A DNA stretch of 64,000 nt, taken from assembly GCA_012520575.1 (NCBI GenBank), contig JAAYOB010000002.1:15269-79268 (forward strand). The letters are read 5' to 3'. Source of the stretch: Candidatus Stramentimicrobium fermentans. Lineage in GTDB: Bacteria; Atribacterota; Phoenicimicrobiia; Phoenicimicrobiales; Stramentimicrobiaceae. A model generated the notes under the pieces. That model was given only the letters and a program-made list of their open reading frames with translations, was not told where the DNA came from and ran no database searches. Position 1 is the first letter of the stretch, and each line of letters opens with the position of its first letter. Below are positions 35,900 through 45,302 of the stretch, one piece after another. A program made the position numbers and the translations under genes.

Positions 35900-36844
35900 A
35901 TGGATTACTTTGAAATTTCAAAAGAAATTAAAGAAGCAATTGGCAAGGGCAGAGAAGGTAAGCCCGTAGTGGCACTGGAATCCAATCTTATTACTCATGG
36001 CCTTCCTTTTCCGGAAAATATTAATACTGCTTTTCAGATGGAAAAGAACATTCGCGATGAGGGGGCAATCCCCGCTACTATAGCCATTTTAAATGGTAAG
36101 ATAAAAGTTGGCTTGAGTCATGACGAAATTGAAAAACTGGCACAATTCCCAAATACCATTAAAGCCAGTAAGAGAGATTTATCCGCACTGTTAACCAAAG
36201 AAATGAATGGCGGCACCACGGTTGCCTTAACCATGTGGATTGCCCATCGCTGTCAGATAGTGTTCTTTGCCACAGGAGGTATTGGCGGAGTACATAGCGA
36301 CTTTGGGGGAGAAGATAATATGGATATCTCGGCTGATTTGACCGAACTTTCCCGAACCCCGGTTGCGGTTCTCTGTTCCGGTCCCAAGGCCATTTTGGAT
36401 ATCCCTCGCACCATGGAATATTTAGAAACCATGGGTGTTCCGGTATTGGGCTATAAGACCAAAGAACTGCCGGATTTTTACAGTCAATCCAGCCATGTAA
36501 AGGTAGATTTTCCGGTGAAAGATGCGCAGGAAGCAGCGCAAATTGTCTGGACCCATCTGCACTTAAAGATGGGCACCGGTTTGGTAATCGCTAATCCGAT
36601 ACCGACAGAATTTGCTCTCAGCAAAAAGAAGGTGGACCATTGGATAGAACAAGCCCAACAGTCCGCCCAAAAGGAGAATATAAAGGGCAAACAACTTACC
36701 CCGTATCTCTTAAATAAGATTAAGGAATTTAGTGAGGGAAGAAGTTTAAAAGCAAATATAGAACTGTTAAAACATAATGCTACCGTAACAGCCCAAATTG
36801 CACTGGCTTATCAGGAGATTCTTCTTTCCGGCCCCCATAAATGA
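35900..36844 (+). CDS. psuG: Pseudouridine-5'-phosphate glycosidase
   Basis: A 314-residue PsuG (YeiN) family enzyme that cleaves the C-C glycosidic bond of pseudouridine 5'-phosphate to uracil and ribose 5-phosphate. Family motifs are PVVALESNLITHGLPFPEN, TIKASKRDLSALLTKEMNGGTTVA, FFATGGIGGVHSDF with the active-site region, and GLVIANPIPTEFAL. Length is normal. Ribosome site AGGAGC lies inside the end of psuK. Confidence 0.95.
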   Translation: MDYFEISKEIKEAIGKGREGKPVVALESNLITHGLPFPENINTAFQMEKNIRDEGAIPATIAILNGKIKVGLSHDEIEKLAQFPNTIKASKRDLSALLTKEMNGGTTVALTMWIAHRCQIVFFATGGIGGVHSDFGGEDNMDISADLTELSRTPVAVLCSGPKAILDIPRTMEYLETMGVPVLGYKTKELPDFYSQSSHVKVDFPVKDAQEAAQIVWTHLHLKMGTGLVIANPIPTEFALSKKKVDHWIEQAQQSAQKENIKGKQLTPYLLNKIKEFSEGRSLKANIELLKHNATVTAQIALAYQEILLSGPHK

Positions 36845-36909
36845 TTATATTTTATACCAAAGCTGCCCTATTATCGGAAAGCACTCTCAGTTGGCCGGAA
36901 GAAAAGGAA

Positions 36910-37131
36910 CTAAGTTCTTTTCAGTAAGCTGTTTTTAATCTGTTTTAACGCTCTATGCCTTCTATAATTAATGGTTTGTTGGGATTCATTTAACAATTCC
37001 CCAATCTCGGCATCACGATAACCCCACCAATAATAGAGCAATATAATTTCGCGGTCCTGCCGGCTAAGTTCATCCAAACACCCTTTTAAAGTATTGCTTT
37101 TAAATTTACATTCTATACCATAGTAATCCAT
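36910..37131 (-). CDS. Sigma-70 region 4-like protein (second half of a split sigma factor)
   Basis: A 73-residue protein consisting of a sigma region 4 helix-turn-helix: LDELSRQDREIILLYYWWGYRDAEIGELLNESQQTINYRRHRALKQI. It would recognise -35 elements. Its ATG follows directly after the TAA of the upstream region-2 gene in the same reading frame, and a GGGAG lies 6 bases before the ATG. So it may be made as a separate subunit, as in the B. subtilis SigO/RsoA pair, or the TAA may be a nonsense mutation or be read through. Confidence 0.7.
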   Translation of the reverse strand: MDYYGIECKFKSNTLKGCLDELSRQDREIILLYYWWGYRDAEIGELLNESQQTINYRRHRALKQIKNSLLKRT

Positions 37132-37470
37132 TTATTTCTCCCGCCCCTTTTCATACATTTTTCTAAAATATGTCCATAATCCCCATTTGAGTCTTTTCTT
37201 TATATAGCCGGCAAAGGTAACAGGGGGCATAGGCGTATATTGGTAGACTCCGGTAATGAAGTACAAAACAGACTGTTGATAAATATCTTCGTATTCTGAT
37301 CCCATTTGATAATAAAAACAGGCCTTCCTCTTAAAAAGTGGACTGAATTGTTCTATTAGTTGCAGCATGGCTTCTTTATCCCCTGTCTTAGCTTTCTGAA
37401 TTAATTGGTCAGTCATATCTTTATTTTGATTAAAATTGCTGGGCTCTCTTCTGCCCTCTGAATCAGCCAT
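37132..37470 (-). CDS. Sigma-70 region 2-like protein (first half of a split sigma factor)
   Basis: A 112-residue protein with a sigma region 2 pattern: QLIQKAKTGDKEAMLQLIEQFSPLFKRKACFY, EYEDIYQQSVLYFITGVYQY (core RNA polymerase contact), then AGYIKKRLKWGLWTYFRKM (-10 recognition-like). It ends in TAA at 37132, immediately before and in frame with the region-4 ATG. AAGGAG lies ten bases before the start. It looks like extracytoplasmic or mobile-element sigma factors; target genes are unknown. Confidence 0.65.
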   Translation of the reverse strand: MADSEGRREPSNFNQNKDMTDQLIQKAKTGDKEAMLQLIEQFSPLFKRKACFYYQMGSEYEDIYQQSVLYFITGVYQYTPMPPVTFAGYIKKRLKWGLWTYFRKMYEKGREK

Positions 37471-37896
37471 CCTTAATCAGCTCCTTCTGTTAATATATTA
37501 TTTCTTTCATTCTTCTTGTCTAATAGTAAGCTGTAGAGGGTGTTGTTGTAGTCTGAAACCGGTAAATATAGAGGATATTTTTGATACATTTTTACCTGAA
37601 TATTACTTTAATCTGAAATAACAGTCTAATAGCGATCTGAAAATACTCAGGACTATAGCAGAAAAGAGTGAAAAGCATCTTAACCAGGGAATTAGAAAGC
37701 TAAACGGGATAAGAAGAGGGTGCAAAATCTAATTTTATTAAATATTGCAAGATAATATCTCCTGGCATAGACCAAGAAAAAACACACTTTTTCTACTTGT
37801 TTTTATCTTAAAAATATGAGGAAAAAATGAGAATATTTAGAAGAATAGCATTACTTGAGATATTAATGACCTTTCCCGTTACCTCATTATTAAGCA
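37471..37896. other. Intergenic region, nothing recognised
   Basis: Lies between the split sigma gene pair and the alcohol dehydrogenase, both on the minus strand. I see no gene and no strong hairpin. It presumably holds the promoter of the sigma pair. Confidence 0.4.
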
Positions 37897-39069
37897 CTAT
37901 TGTTTATTTGTAGAATGGTCGGAATCGTAGGCACGGTTGAAGAGCAGCAAATAATCTTCTTTGGTCATCGGTCTGGGGTTACTGCTATTGGAACCGTTTT
38001 GAAAGGACATTTCTGCCAACATTTCAAAATCACCCGGATTTACCCCTAAAGACCTAATCCCCGGTAAACCAATCTCCTTAACCAATTTTTTAATAAGTTC
38101 AATGCCTCTTGCCGCTGCTCTCCGGTCATTATGCTCCGTAATTCCCATGGCTCTTGCTACCCTGGCATATTTATATTCGGCATAAGGTAAATTATATTCC
38201 ATAACGTAGGGCAGTAATATGGCATTACACATACCATGAGGTGCGTCGTATACCCCACCCATTGATTCTGCCATACAGTGCACCGAGCCCACATCAGCAT
38301 GGCTGAAGGATAGCCCCGCTAAAAGACTGCCCATCATCATCTTATCTCGTGCCTCAAGGTTTTCTCCGTTTTTTACCGCTTCAACTACATTTGAGGCAAT
38401 GAATTCTACAGCGTACAATCCCGCGGCCTCCGCTATCGGTTCAGTACAGTTGGCGGTGTAGCCCTCTATGGCATGGGTGAGGGCATCGATTCCGGTAGCG
38501 GCAGTAATCAGAGGAGGAACGGTTACGGTCAGCTCCGGGTCTACAAGAGCGGTTTTCGCCGCTATAGAAGCACTTTTGATGGTAAATTTAAATTTTTCTT
38601 GAGTATCGGTAATAACAGAGGAGAAAGTTATCTCACTTCCGGTACCGGCGGTAGTCGGTATAGTGATAAGGGGCAGACAATCACCCTGCACTTTATTTAT
38701 ACCGCGGTAATCTTTTGCCTTACCTTCCTGAATTGCCAAAACGGCAACGGCTTTGGCCGCATCTATTGGACTTCCGCCGCCGAAAGCGATCAGCGTATCG
38801 ACTGCCTCTTCTTTTGCTCTCTGGGTACAGGCTTCTACTTCATAGTCTTTTGGGTTTGCTCCAATCTCATCATAGACAGTAAATTCAATTTTTTCAGCAC
38901 CTAATAGTCCGGATAATTTGTTAACCATTCCGGTTTTAACCAGACCTTTGTCGGTTATGACCATCACTTTTTTGGCCTTTAATATTTGCAGCTCTTCTCC
39001 CAATACTGTTAACATTCCTGCACCATACCTTATCTTGGTAGGTAAAACAAATTCAAACGGACTGATCAT
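37897..39069 (-). CDS. Iron-containing alcohol dehydrogenase
   Basis: A 390-residue group III Fe-dependent ADH. The NAD(P) motif is FGGGSPIDAAKA, the metal ligands lie in GIDALTHAIEGY (Asp and His) and VHCMAESMGGVYDAPHGMCNA (two His), and TIPTTAGTGSE is present. These enzymes reduce aldehydes such as butyraldehyde, lactaldehyde or glyceraldehyde during fermentation. Specific substrate not predictable. GGAGGGAG lies upstream of the ATG at 39069. The ~370-bp region to nagB is a divergent promoter zone. Confidence 0.92.
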   Translation of the reverse strand: MISPFEFVLPTKIRYGAGMLTVLGEELQILKAKKVMVITDKGLVKTGMVNKLSGLLGAEKIEFTVYDEIGANPKDYEVEACTQRAKEEAVDTLIAFGGGSPIDAAKAVAVLAIQEGKAKDYRGINKVQGDCLPLITIPTTAGTGSEITFSSVITDTQEKFKFTIKSASIAAKTALVDPELTVTVPPLITAATGIDALTHAIEGYTANCTEPIAEAAGLYAVEFIASNVVEAVKNGENLEARDKMMMGSLLAGLSFSHADVGSVHCMAESMGGVYDAPHGMCNAILLPYVMEYNLPYAEYKYARVARAMGITEHNDRRAAARGIELIKKLVKEIGLPGIRSLGVNPGDFEMLAEMSFQNGSNSSNPRPMTKEDYLLLFNRAYDSDHSTNKQ

Positions 39070-39441
39070 GATTTCCTAACTCCCTCCCCATAACAAATTG
39101 TTAAAGCACGGATAATTATTACCTACTTGTTTTTCATTACAGGTAAACCGTTTTTCAGTTTCCATTTCCCGGTTTTCAGAAAGAAAGACAAAAAATAATA
39201 CACTTCTATAATATACAAGATTTATCTTTGTATAAAAAGAATTTTTCAAATGTTTTTCTTTAATTATAATCTTTCTCTAAAATACTAATACCTATCTCGC
39301 CAATTTTCCATTATAATGAAATATCATACTTTACATTTTTTACAGATTTGCTTTCAACAAAAACTGATAAGATCTTGAACCGGAATATTTATTTCAGAAA
39401 GTTGAGCTACAGATTAACTTTAATTGGGAGGAGAAAGTAAC
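39070..39441. other. Divergent promoter region between Fe-ADH and nagB
   Basis: AT-rich region without a gene. No riboswitch or clear operator was recognised. Both adjacent genes point away from it, so it must contain two promoters; none stood out well enough to place. Confidence 0.4.
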
Positions 39442-40167
39442 ATGAATCTGATTATCGTAAAAGACTATCAAGAACTCAGTCAAGCAGCTGCTGATTTGGT
39501 TGCCCGGGAAATAATTGCCAAGCCCGATACAGTTCTCTGTTTACCGACAGGTGAGACTCCTATCGGTATGTATCGGGAATTGATTCAGAAATATCAAAGG
39601 GGAGAAATAGATTTTTCTGAAGCAGTTGCTTTTAGTTTAGATGAATATTGTAGCTTATCTCCTGAGCATCCTCAAAGCTACTATTATTACATGCAGCATA
39701 CCTTCTTCCGGCATATTAATATCAAAGCAGAGAATATCTATCTCTTAAATGGAATTACGCAGGATATTGTAGCTGAATGTGAAAACTATGACAAACAAAT
39801 TCTGGAAAATGGGGGTATAGATCTGCAGATACTGGGCATAGGCAATAACGGTCATCTCGGTTTTAATGAACCGGCTATCAGTTTGAATAGCAAGACCCAT
39901 CTGGTAAACCTGTCAGATGATACTATTCATGCCAATTCCCGATTTTTTAAAAACATCGAGGAAGTTCCTACCAAAGCTCTAACCGTAGGTATGGGGGCCA
40001 TTATGAAAGCTACGAAGATTATGCTTTTAGCGAGCGGAGAGAAAAAAACGGCTGCTATAAATAAGACTATCAACGGCTTAATCAGTACCCGGTCACCTTC
40101 CACTTTCTTGCAGCTGCACCCCGATGTAACCATAATTATTGACAAAGATGCCGCCTCCAAGCTCTGA
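39442..40167 (+). CDS. nagB: Glucosamine-6-phosphate deaminase
   Basis: Converts glucosamine 6-phosphate to fructose 6-phosphate and ammonia. The 241-residue chain has LPTGETPIGMYREL (substrate phosphate), SLDEYCSL (catalytic Asp), ILGIGNNGHLGFNEP (catalytic His) and a short C-terminus. The frame opens six codons earlier at a TTG, but GGGAGGAG lies just before the ATG at 39442. No nagA is adjacent, so it stands alone. Confidence 0.95.
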   Translation: MNLIIVKDYQELSQAAADLVAREIIAKPDTVLCLPTGETPIGMYRELIQKYQRGEIDFSEAVAFSLDEYCSLSPEHPQSYYYYMQHTFFRHINIKAENIYLLNGITQDIVAECENYDKQILENGGIDLQILGIGNNGHLGFNEPAISLNSKTHLVNLSDDTIHANSRFFKNIEEVPTKALTVGMGAIMKATKIMLLASGEKKTAAINKTINGLISTRSPSTFLQLHPDVTIIIDKDAASKL

Positions 40168-40510
40168 TTTACGCTACAGTATAATTGTAAGAACACAAGG
40201 TTTTGGTTTTTTAGTTCCCCGTTTTCAGTAAAATGCGAAATAGTTTGCGTCATAAGTAATGTATAGTGTATAATAAAAATATCTAAAGTTCTCTCTTTAT
40301 TCCTTGCGGGCATTCCTCTCTTTGTCTTTGTATTTCTTTGCTGCTTTAGCAGCAGACGGTAATCTCATCCTCTATAGCTTGCAATCTTTCTTTTTTATTT
40401 TCCCTGACAACTATTTTGTTCCATTTGAACAAAACCTCATTTTAATATAAAATAAAAATTAAAACTAATCTATAACTAAGCAATAACTAACGAGAGGAGC
40501 ACATTACATA
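40168..40510. other. Upstream region of the AOR gene with an operator-like repeat
   Basis: No gene seen. Contains TTTTGTTC (40414-40421) and GAACAAAA (40427-40434) around a 5-base spacer, a perfect dyad that suits a dimeric regulator such as the IclR protein encoded downstream. Confidence 0.45.
40414..40434. promoter_or_regulatory. Candidate operator dyad upstream of AOR
   Basis: Perfect 8-bp inverted repeat with a 5-base centre (GTTC-CATTT-GAAC core), 77 bp before the AOR ATG. Assignment to the IclR regulator is inference from proximity and operator size. Confidence 0.4.
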
Positions 40511-42334
40511 ATGAAAGGTAATTTTGGAAAATATCTTTATGTTGACTTAAGTGAGAATGAAGTAAAAGATTATCCTATTCCTGAGGAATGGTACCGTAAG
40601 TATTTGGGCGGCAGGGGTATCGCCGCTCGCATATTATTACAAGAACTCGGCCCCAATACAGAACCCCTATCTGCTGACAATATCATGATCATGGCTGGTG
40701 GCCCCTTACAAGGTTTAGGTATTGCCGGTGCAGCTCGTTTTCTGGTCATGGGTAAATCCCCTAAAACCAAAACCATCAATGATTCCTTCTGCGGCGGCAG
40801 CTTTGGTGATATCTTAGGCAAATCCGGTTATGATGGCATCATCATCAAGGGTAAAGCCCAAGCACCGGTTTATCTCTTAGTGGATAATGGTACTGCCCGG
40901 ATATTATCGGCAGAAGACCTTTGGGGTTTAGACCCTAAACAGGTAGAGGAGAAGCTTAATCCACTCTATAAAGGCTGCTCTATCGCCTGTATCGGAAAAG
41001 CAGGAGAAAACTTGGGCATGCAATCCTGTATTATTATAGACCGCAACCGTTCCGCTGGCCGCCCTGCCTATGGCGCCCTGATGGGTTCTAAAAACTTAAA
41101 AGCAATAGTAATTCGTGGCAACCGGAAGAAGGAGATCGCTGACGCCGAAAGATTTAAAAAATTAAGGAAAGAATTTACCCAAAGAATAATAAAAACAGGT
41201 ACATATAATGGACGTCAGAAGTATGGAACCCCCGGAGGAGTGGAAGCCCTAAGTATAAACGGAGTACTTCCCACCAAAAACTTCACAGATGGTCGGTATG
41301 CTGATGCCGGTAAAATCAGTGGGCAGGCTCTGGTCAAGAGCAAGGTTTGGATAGGCAATGATACCTGTCCCGGGTGTCCTATCAGATGTAAAAGAGTAGT
41401 GGAAGGTGTCTATAATGGTGAACCATTTGAAAGAGCATGGGGAGGGCCCGAATATGAGACCATCGCCTCCTTCGGCTCACTTCTCCTAATCAATGACTTA
41501 GAGGCTATAAGTCTCTTCAATAAGAAGTGCAATCAGTATGGTCTGGATACCATCTCAGTGGGAGTACAGATTGCCTATCTAATGGAGGCAACCGAGCGGG
41601 GGCTCCTCTCTGAAGAAGACCGGATTAGCTGGGGTGACGCCAAAGCAGTTTCATCTCTAATTGATAAGATTGCCCACAGGGAAGGCATAGGTGATTGGGT
41701 AGCAGGAGGGTGTGATAAAATCTCAGAGAAAGTAGGAGACGGCTCCTTCTTAGTGCAATGTAAAGGACAAGAGATTCCCATGCATGACCCCCGAGGTAAA
41801 TATTCCTTGGCAGTCTACTATGCCACCACTCCCAGGGGAGGTAACCATATGGAGGGTACCCATGACCCGACACCGGCCCATCCGGAATTGAATTTACCCG
41901 ACAATCCAGCTCAAACATGGGAAAACAGGGCTCTCATTGTTGGTGAGTATCTGCACTTGCGTTCCTTTGCCAACTCAGCCATTCTCTGTGCCTTTACCTC
42001 CGGCTTGAATTATCCGGAAAGTGAATACCTCTTCCCTCTAATCCGCGACATAATAGAGGCGGCTACTGGTCAGAAACTCTCTGTTAAGGAAATGCTTACC
42101 ATTGGTGAAAGAAATTATGGATTGCTCCGAGTCTTTGCCGAGAAAGCCGGCTATACCCGGGAAGATGATAAGCTCCATCCCAGATTCTTTGAATCCCAAA
42201 CTTCAACCGGCTTTGCCATAGATGAGGAGAAACTGAACGCGACTATCGATGAATACTATAAGCTCTATAGTTATGATAAATACGGTCCTGACCGAAAGAA
42301 AGCTGAACAACTTGGTATATCTGCATTGCTTTAA
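40511..42334 (+). CDS. Tungsten-type aldehyde ferredoxin oxidoreductase
   Basis: A 607-residue AOR-family enzyme oxidising aldehydes to acids with ferredoxin, using a bis-pterin tungsten cofactor and a 4Fe-4S cluster. The N-terminal domain shows KYLGGRGIAARIL and FCGGSFGDILGKSGYDGIII. Cluster cysteines lie in DTCPGCPIRC plus a later cysteine in SAILCAFTSGL. Pterin-contacting segments include GALMGSKNLKAI and GGPEYETIASFG. AGGAG lies upstream of ATG. Followed by an IclR regulator and a symporter, suggesting uptake of an acid or sugar whose breakdown yields the aldehyde. Confidence 0.93.
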   Translation: MKGNFGKYLYVDLSENEVKDYPIPEEWYRKYLGGRGIAARILLQELGPNTEPLSADNIMIMAGGPLQGLGIAGAARFLVMGKSPKTKTINDSFCGGSFGDILGKSGYDGIIIKGKAQAPVYLLVDNGTARILSAEDLWGLDPKQVEEKLNPLYKGCSIACIGKAGENLGMQSCIIIDRNRSAGRPAYGALMGSKNLKAIVIRGNRKKEIADAERFKKLRKEFTQRIIKTGTYNGRQKYGTPGGVEALSINGVLPTKNFTDGRYADAGKISGQALVKSKVWIGNDTCPGCPIRCKRVVEGVYNGEPFERAWGGPEYETIASFGSLLLINDLEAISLFNKKCNQYGLDTISVGVQIAYLMEATERGLLSEEDRISWGDAKAVSSLIDKIAHREGIGDWVAGGCDKISEKVGDGSFLVQCKGQEIPMHDPRGKYSLAVYYATTPRGGNHMEGTHDPTPAHPELNLPDNPAQTWENRALIVGEYLHLRSFANSAILCAFTSGLNYPESEYLFPLIRDIIEAATGQKLSVKEMLTIGERNYGLLRVFAEKAGYTREDDKLHPRFFESQTSTGFAIDEEKLNATIDEYYKLYSYDKYGPDRKKAEQLGISALL

Positions 42335-42492
42335 TCTATACTAATTTTTGTATAATACAAAGAGAACCTTTAGTCTCCAACTTAAGGATGTATTCCTACT
42401 TTTACTTCACCTTTTTAGACTTTATTGAAATGTTGTTACAACTTTATCTCCTACTACCACAATAATTTCTTCTAAATTATTTATGAATAATG

Positions 42493-42520
42493 TTGACTTT
42501 TATTTTAAAATATATATACT
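42493..42520 (+). promoter_or_regulatory. Promoter of the IclR-family gene
   Basis: -35 TTGACT (42493-42498) and -10 TATACT (42515-42520) with a 16-bp spacer, followed at 42534-42548 by the dyad TAAAACA-G-TGTTTCA, which overlaps the expected transcript start. This suggests autoregulation. Confidence 0.6.
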
Positions 42521-42585
42521 ATGTTCAATAATATAAAACAGTGTTTCATAGTACAAGACATAGAATATAGAATGTAAATATACTA

Positions 42586-43371
42586 ATGACTTCTACAAAT
42601 AACAAAAAACGGTCAAATTATTATGTTCGTTCAATTAATAGGGCAATCAATATAATTAATCTGTTAGCCAATAAAAAAGAAGAACAAGGAATAACAGAAT
42701 TAAGCTTACAATTAAACCTGCATAAAAGTACTGTCCATCGCCTTTTAGTTACTTTAGAAGATGAAGGATTTATAGTACAGAATACCATTACTCAAAAATA
42801 TAGTCTCGGATTAAAATTTCTTGAATTAGGAAATATTGTTCAAGAACGGATAGAAATCAAAAGATTAGCATTTCCAGTAATGCAATCCCTTGCCCAAAAA
42901 ACCCAAGAGAGCATAGACCTTAATATTTTAATAGATGATAAAAGAGTTAGTATAGAAAAGATTGATAGTCCTCATGATTTGAGAAGAATAATACAGTTAG
43001 GCAAGAGTCTGCCATTATATTGCGGGGGTTCTGGGAAAGCAATCCTGGCTTTCCAATCAGACACAGAAATCGACAGGATACTTGATAAAGAAGATTTAAT
43101 TTCTTACGGGGTAAATACTATAACAGATAAGGTTAAATTAAAAAAACACTTAGCAGAAGTACGAAAGAATGGCTATGCTATAAGTTTTGAAGAGAGAACT
43201 ATTGGTTCAGCCTCTATCGCGGCTCCTATTTTTAACTTTCAGGGGAAAGTTATATATTCCTTGAGTATTTCTGGGCCCATAACTCGCTTTACCAAGCAAA
43301 AAATATACTTGTATATTTCCTTAATAAAGAATGCAGCGAGCGAAATTTCGAAGACTTTAGGCTATCGTTAA
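42586..43371 (+). CDS. IclR-family transcriptional regulator
   Basis: A 261-residue regulator. The N-terminal winged HTH (GITELSLQLNLHKSTVHRLLVTLEDEGFI, residues ~30-65) is followed by the IclR effector domain (KSLPLYCGGSGKAILAF, YAISFEERTIGSASIAAPIFN). Members sense small carboxylates or sugars and act on adjacent genes. Likely targets are AOR upstream and the symporter downstream, each with a dyad nearby. The ATG lacks a strong ribosome site. Confidence 0.9.
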   Translation: MTSTNNKKRSNYYVRSINRAINIINLLANKKEEQGITELSLQLNLHKSTVHRLLVTLEDEGFIVQNTITQKYSLGLKFLELGNIVQERIEIKRLAFPVMQSLAQKTQESIDLNILIDDKRVSIEKIDSPHDLRRIIQLGKSLPLYCGGSGKAILAFQSDTEIDRILDKEDLISYGVNTITDKVKLKKHLAEVRKNGYAISFEERTIGSASIAAPIFNFQGKVIYSLSISGPITRFTKQKIYLYISLIKNAASEISKTLGYR

Positions 43372-43462
43372 ATTAACAAAAATATTTTTCTATATTTTAG
43401 ACAGGCAACTACTATTAAAAACCTATCTTGAAAAATAAAAATGTAGAAGAGGTGGTAATCGT

Positions 43463-43624
43463 ATGAAAAACAAGGCTATAGACAAAGAAGTAGGCATAGA
43501 ATTACTTGAGAGTGAATCAAAAACAGAAGACTTGATACTGTTTGACAATACCGACAAGCCTTTTTTGGTCTTGTATTTATTCATATTTATCTTTGGCATT
43601 ATTTTGACTGTAATAAGTATTTAG
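43463..43624 (+). CDS. 53-residue membrane microprotein upstream of the symporter
   Basis: Too short for usual gene calling, but a GAGGTGG site precedes the ATG and it ends 16 bp before the symporter gene. A ~25-residue acidic cytoplasmic part (GIELLESESKTEDLILFDN) is followed by a single C-terminal membrane helix (FLVLYLFIFIFGIILTVIS). The arrangement resembles small accessory proteins encoded with solute:Na+ symporters (YhdT with PanF, YjcH with ActP), but the sequence itself is not one I recognise. Confidence 0.65.
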   Translation: MKNKAIDKEVGIELLESESKTEDLILFDNTDKPFLVLYLFIFIFGIILTVISI

Positions 43625-43640
43625 GTTAGATAATCACACA

Positions 43641-45110
43641 ATGACAATGCCGATACAAATCATTATTTTAATACTATATTTTATCTTAATAATATTCCTG
43701 GGAATATTAGCTATGAAAAAGGTGAAAGGCTCTGATGACCTTTTAGTAGCTGGTAGGAATTTAGGAATGATGTATGTTTCTGTTTCTATTGCTGCCGAAT
43801 ACATGGGAGGATTGGGTACAGTGGGAACGGCAGAGGTAGCCTTTAGCCAGGGAATGGGAGTAATCTGGTATCATATAGCCTCAGCCTTTGGATTAATACT
43901 GTTTGGAGTAGGGTTTGCCCACTATTACCGCAAATACAATGTCATAACAGTACCGGAGTATCTCTACTTTCTCTATGATATAAAGACCTGGAAGGCATCT
44001 TCCTTTTTAAATGTTTTTGCTTATTGGATTTTTACCGTTATTCAGATGACTGCTATGGGCTCGCTAGTTGCTAGCGTAACCGGATTTGATTTAAAATGGA
44101 GTGCTTTCATCTGCGGAATTGGTATGACTGTCTATCTCCTAGCAGCCGGTATGTGGTCGGTTGCTTTTACCAGTGTAGCTTTTATGATTACCATAGGTAC
44201 AGGCATCCCACTCGCTTTTTGGTGGGTCATGAAACATGAGATGCCCCTTCTGGCAACCTCAGGCGGTATTTCCGGTTTTGCCGGTTTGGCCAATGCACTT
44301 TCCGCCGCAGGTCTTGATGCAGCACATCTAATGAATCCTTATAGTTTAGGAGGAATGGCAATACTGGGATATTTCTTAGGCGGAGTGTTAGGGATACCCG
44401 CAGCACAAGCAACTATTAATTATTCATTTGGTGCCCGCAACTGGAAAATAGCGAGATTGGCACCGGTGTTAGCAGCTATTCTGATACTGCCGCTAAGTAT
44501 CTGGACCGGTTCTATGGGACTTTTTGCCAGAGCAGCAGACTTGACTACCAATCCGAAGTTGGCACTCGGAGCTACCTTGATGCATATCAATCCTATAATT
44601 GGAGGCATTGGTATTGCCGGCATATTTGCCGCACTGGTTTCTACCGTGGCTGGCATATTATTTGGCTGTGCCTCTATTATGGCAAAAGATATCTGGCAAA
44701 GATGGCTGCACCCTAATACCGATGACAAATACTTAGCCAAGTGGACCAGATTATGGATACTCATTATTGGGGTTACCTCTGCTTTCGGAGCAATGAGTCT
44801 GCCCAAAATACTACACCAAGCCTATTTTGTCTATTCCATCAGAAGTGCTCTCATGATAGTAGTAGCCTTCGGCTTATGGTGGAAGGCAGCCCATCCTAAT
44901 GCTGCTTATTGGAGTATGATAGTGGCATTGGTAGGGGGAACCATGTATCAATTCAATATTCCTATTAACTTTCAGTCATATTTTCATTTACATATTGCGA
45001 TCTGGTGTGGACTCCTAAGCTTTATTACTTTCATAATTGTCAGTTTTTTTTCTAAATGGACTTCCCAAACAGCCGGAGAGTTGCCGCCAGCCTATGTAAA
45101 ACAGAGATAA
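43641..45110 (+). CDS. Sodium:solute symporter (SSS family)
   Basis: A 489-residue transporter with about thirteen membrane helices. SSS landmarks are the helix-1 break region AAEYMGGLGTVGTAEVAFSQGMG, the RKYNVITVPEYL segment (SSF consensus), and GIFAALVSTVAGILFGCASIMAKDIWQRW. It would import a small carboxylate, sugar acid or similar with Na+. It is sandwiched between two single-helix microproteins and follows an IclR regulator, so regulated solute uptake is likely. Substrate unknown. Confidence 0.9.
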   Translation: MTMPIQIIILILYFILIIFLGILAMKKVKGSDDLLVAGRNLGMMYVSVSIAAEYMGGLGTVGTAEVAFSQGMGVIWYHIASAFGLILFGVGFAHYYRKYNVITVPEYLYFLYDIKTWKASSFLNVFAYWIFTVIQMTAMGSLVASVTGFDLKWSAFICGIGMTVYLLAAGMWSVAFTSVAFMITIGTGIPLAFWWVMKHEMPLLATSGGISGFAGLANALSAAGLDAAHLMNPYSLGGMAILGYFLGGVLGIPAAQATINYSFGARNWKIARLAPVLAAILILPLSIWTGSMGLFARAADLTTNPKLALGATLMHINPIIGGIGIAGIFAALVSTVAGILFGCASIMAKDIWQRWLHPNTDDKYLAKWTRLWILIIGVTSAFGAMSLPKILHQAYFVYSIRSALMIVVAFGLWWKAAHPNAAYWSMIVALVGGTMYQFNIPINFQSYFHLHIAIWCGLLSFITFIIVSFFSKWTSQTAGELPPAYVKQR

Positions 45111-45119
45111 GGAGAAAAA

Positions 45120-45302
45120 ATGAAAACTTTTCTTTTCCCCGAATTTCTTAAATTAGACTTGATAATCTGGGCAATATTAGTAATTATTTTTGTCCTATTT
45201 ACCTGGCATATCCATAGTTTACCCTATGATGCCATCGATAAGGTCAAAGCACAGGCCATTGAAAATAAAAAACGATTAGGAATTAAAATCTATAAAATAT
45301 AA
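45120..45302 (+). CDS. 60-residue membrane microprotein downstream of the symporter
   Basis: One central hydrophobic helix (LIIWAILVIIFVLFTWHI, residues ~14-31) with a charged C-terminal amphipathic segment (AIDKVKAQAIENKKRLGIK). It starts 9 bp after the symporter stop, with AAGGAG in the gap, so it is translated from the same message. It is probably an accessory or stabilising subunit of the symporter; function not known. Confidence 0.65.
   Translation: MKTFLFPEFLKLDLIIWAILVIIFVLFTWHIHSLPYDAIDKVKAQAIENKKRLGIKIYKI

Noticed and set aside
38473-38904. A 143-codon plus-strand open frame, Ser/Gly-rich
   Set aside because: It is antisense to the Fe-ADH gene, whose metal and NAD motifs are intact.
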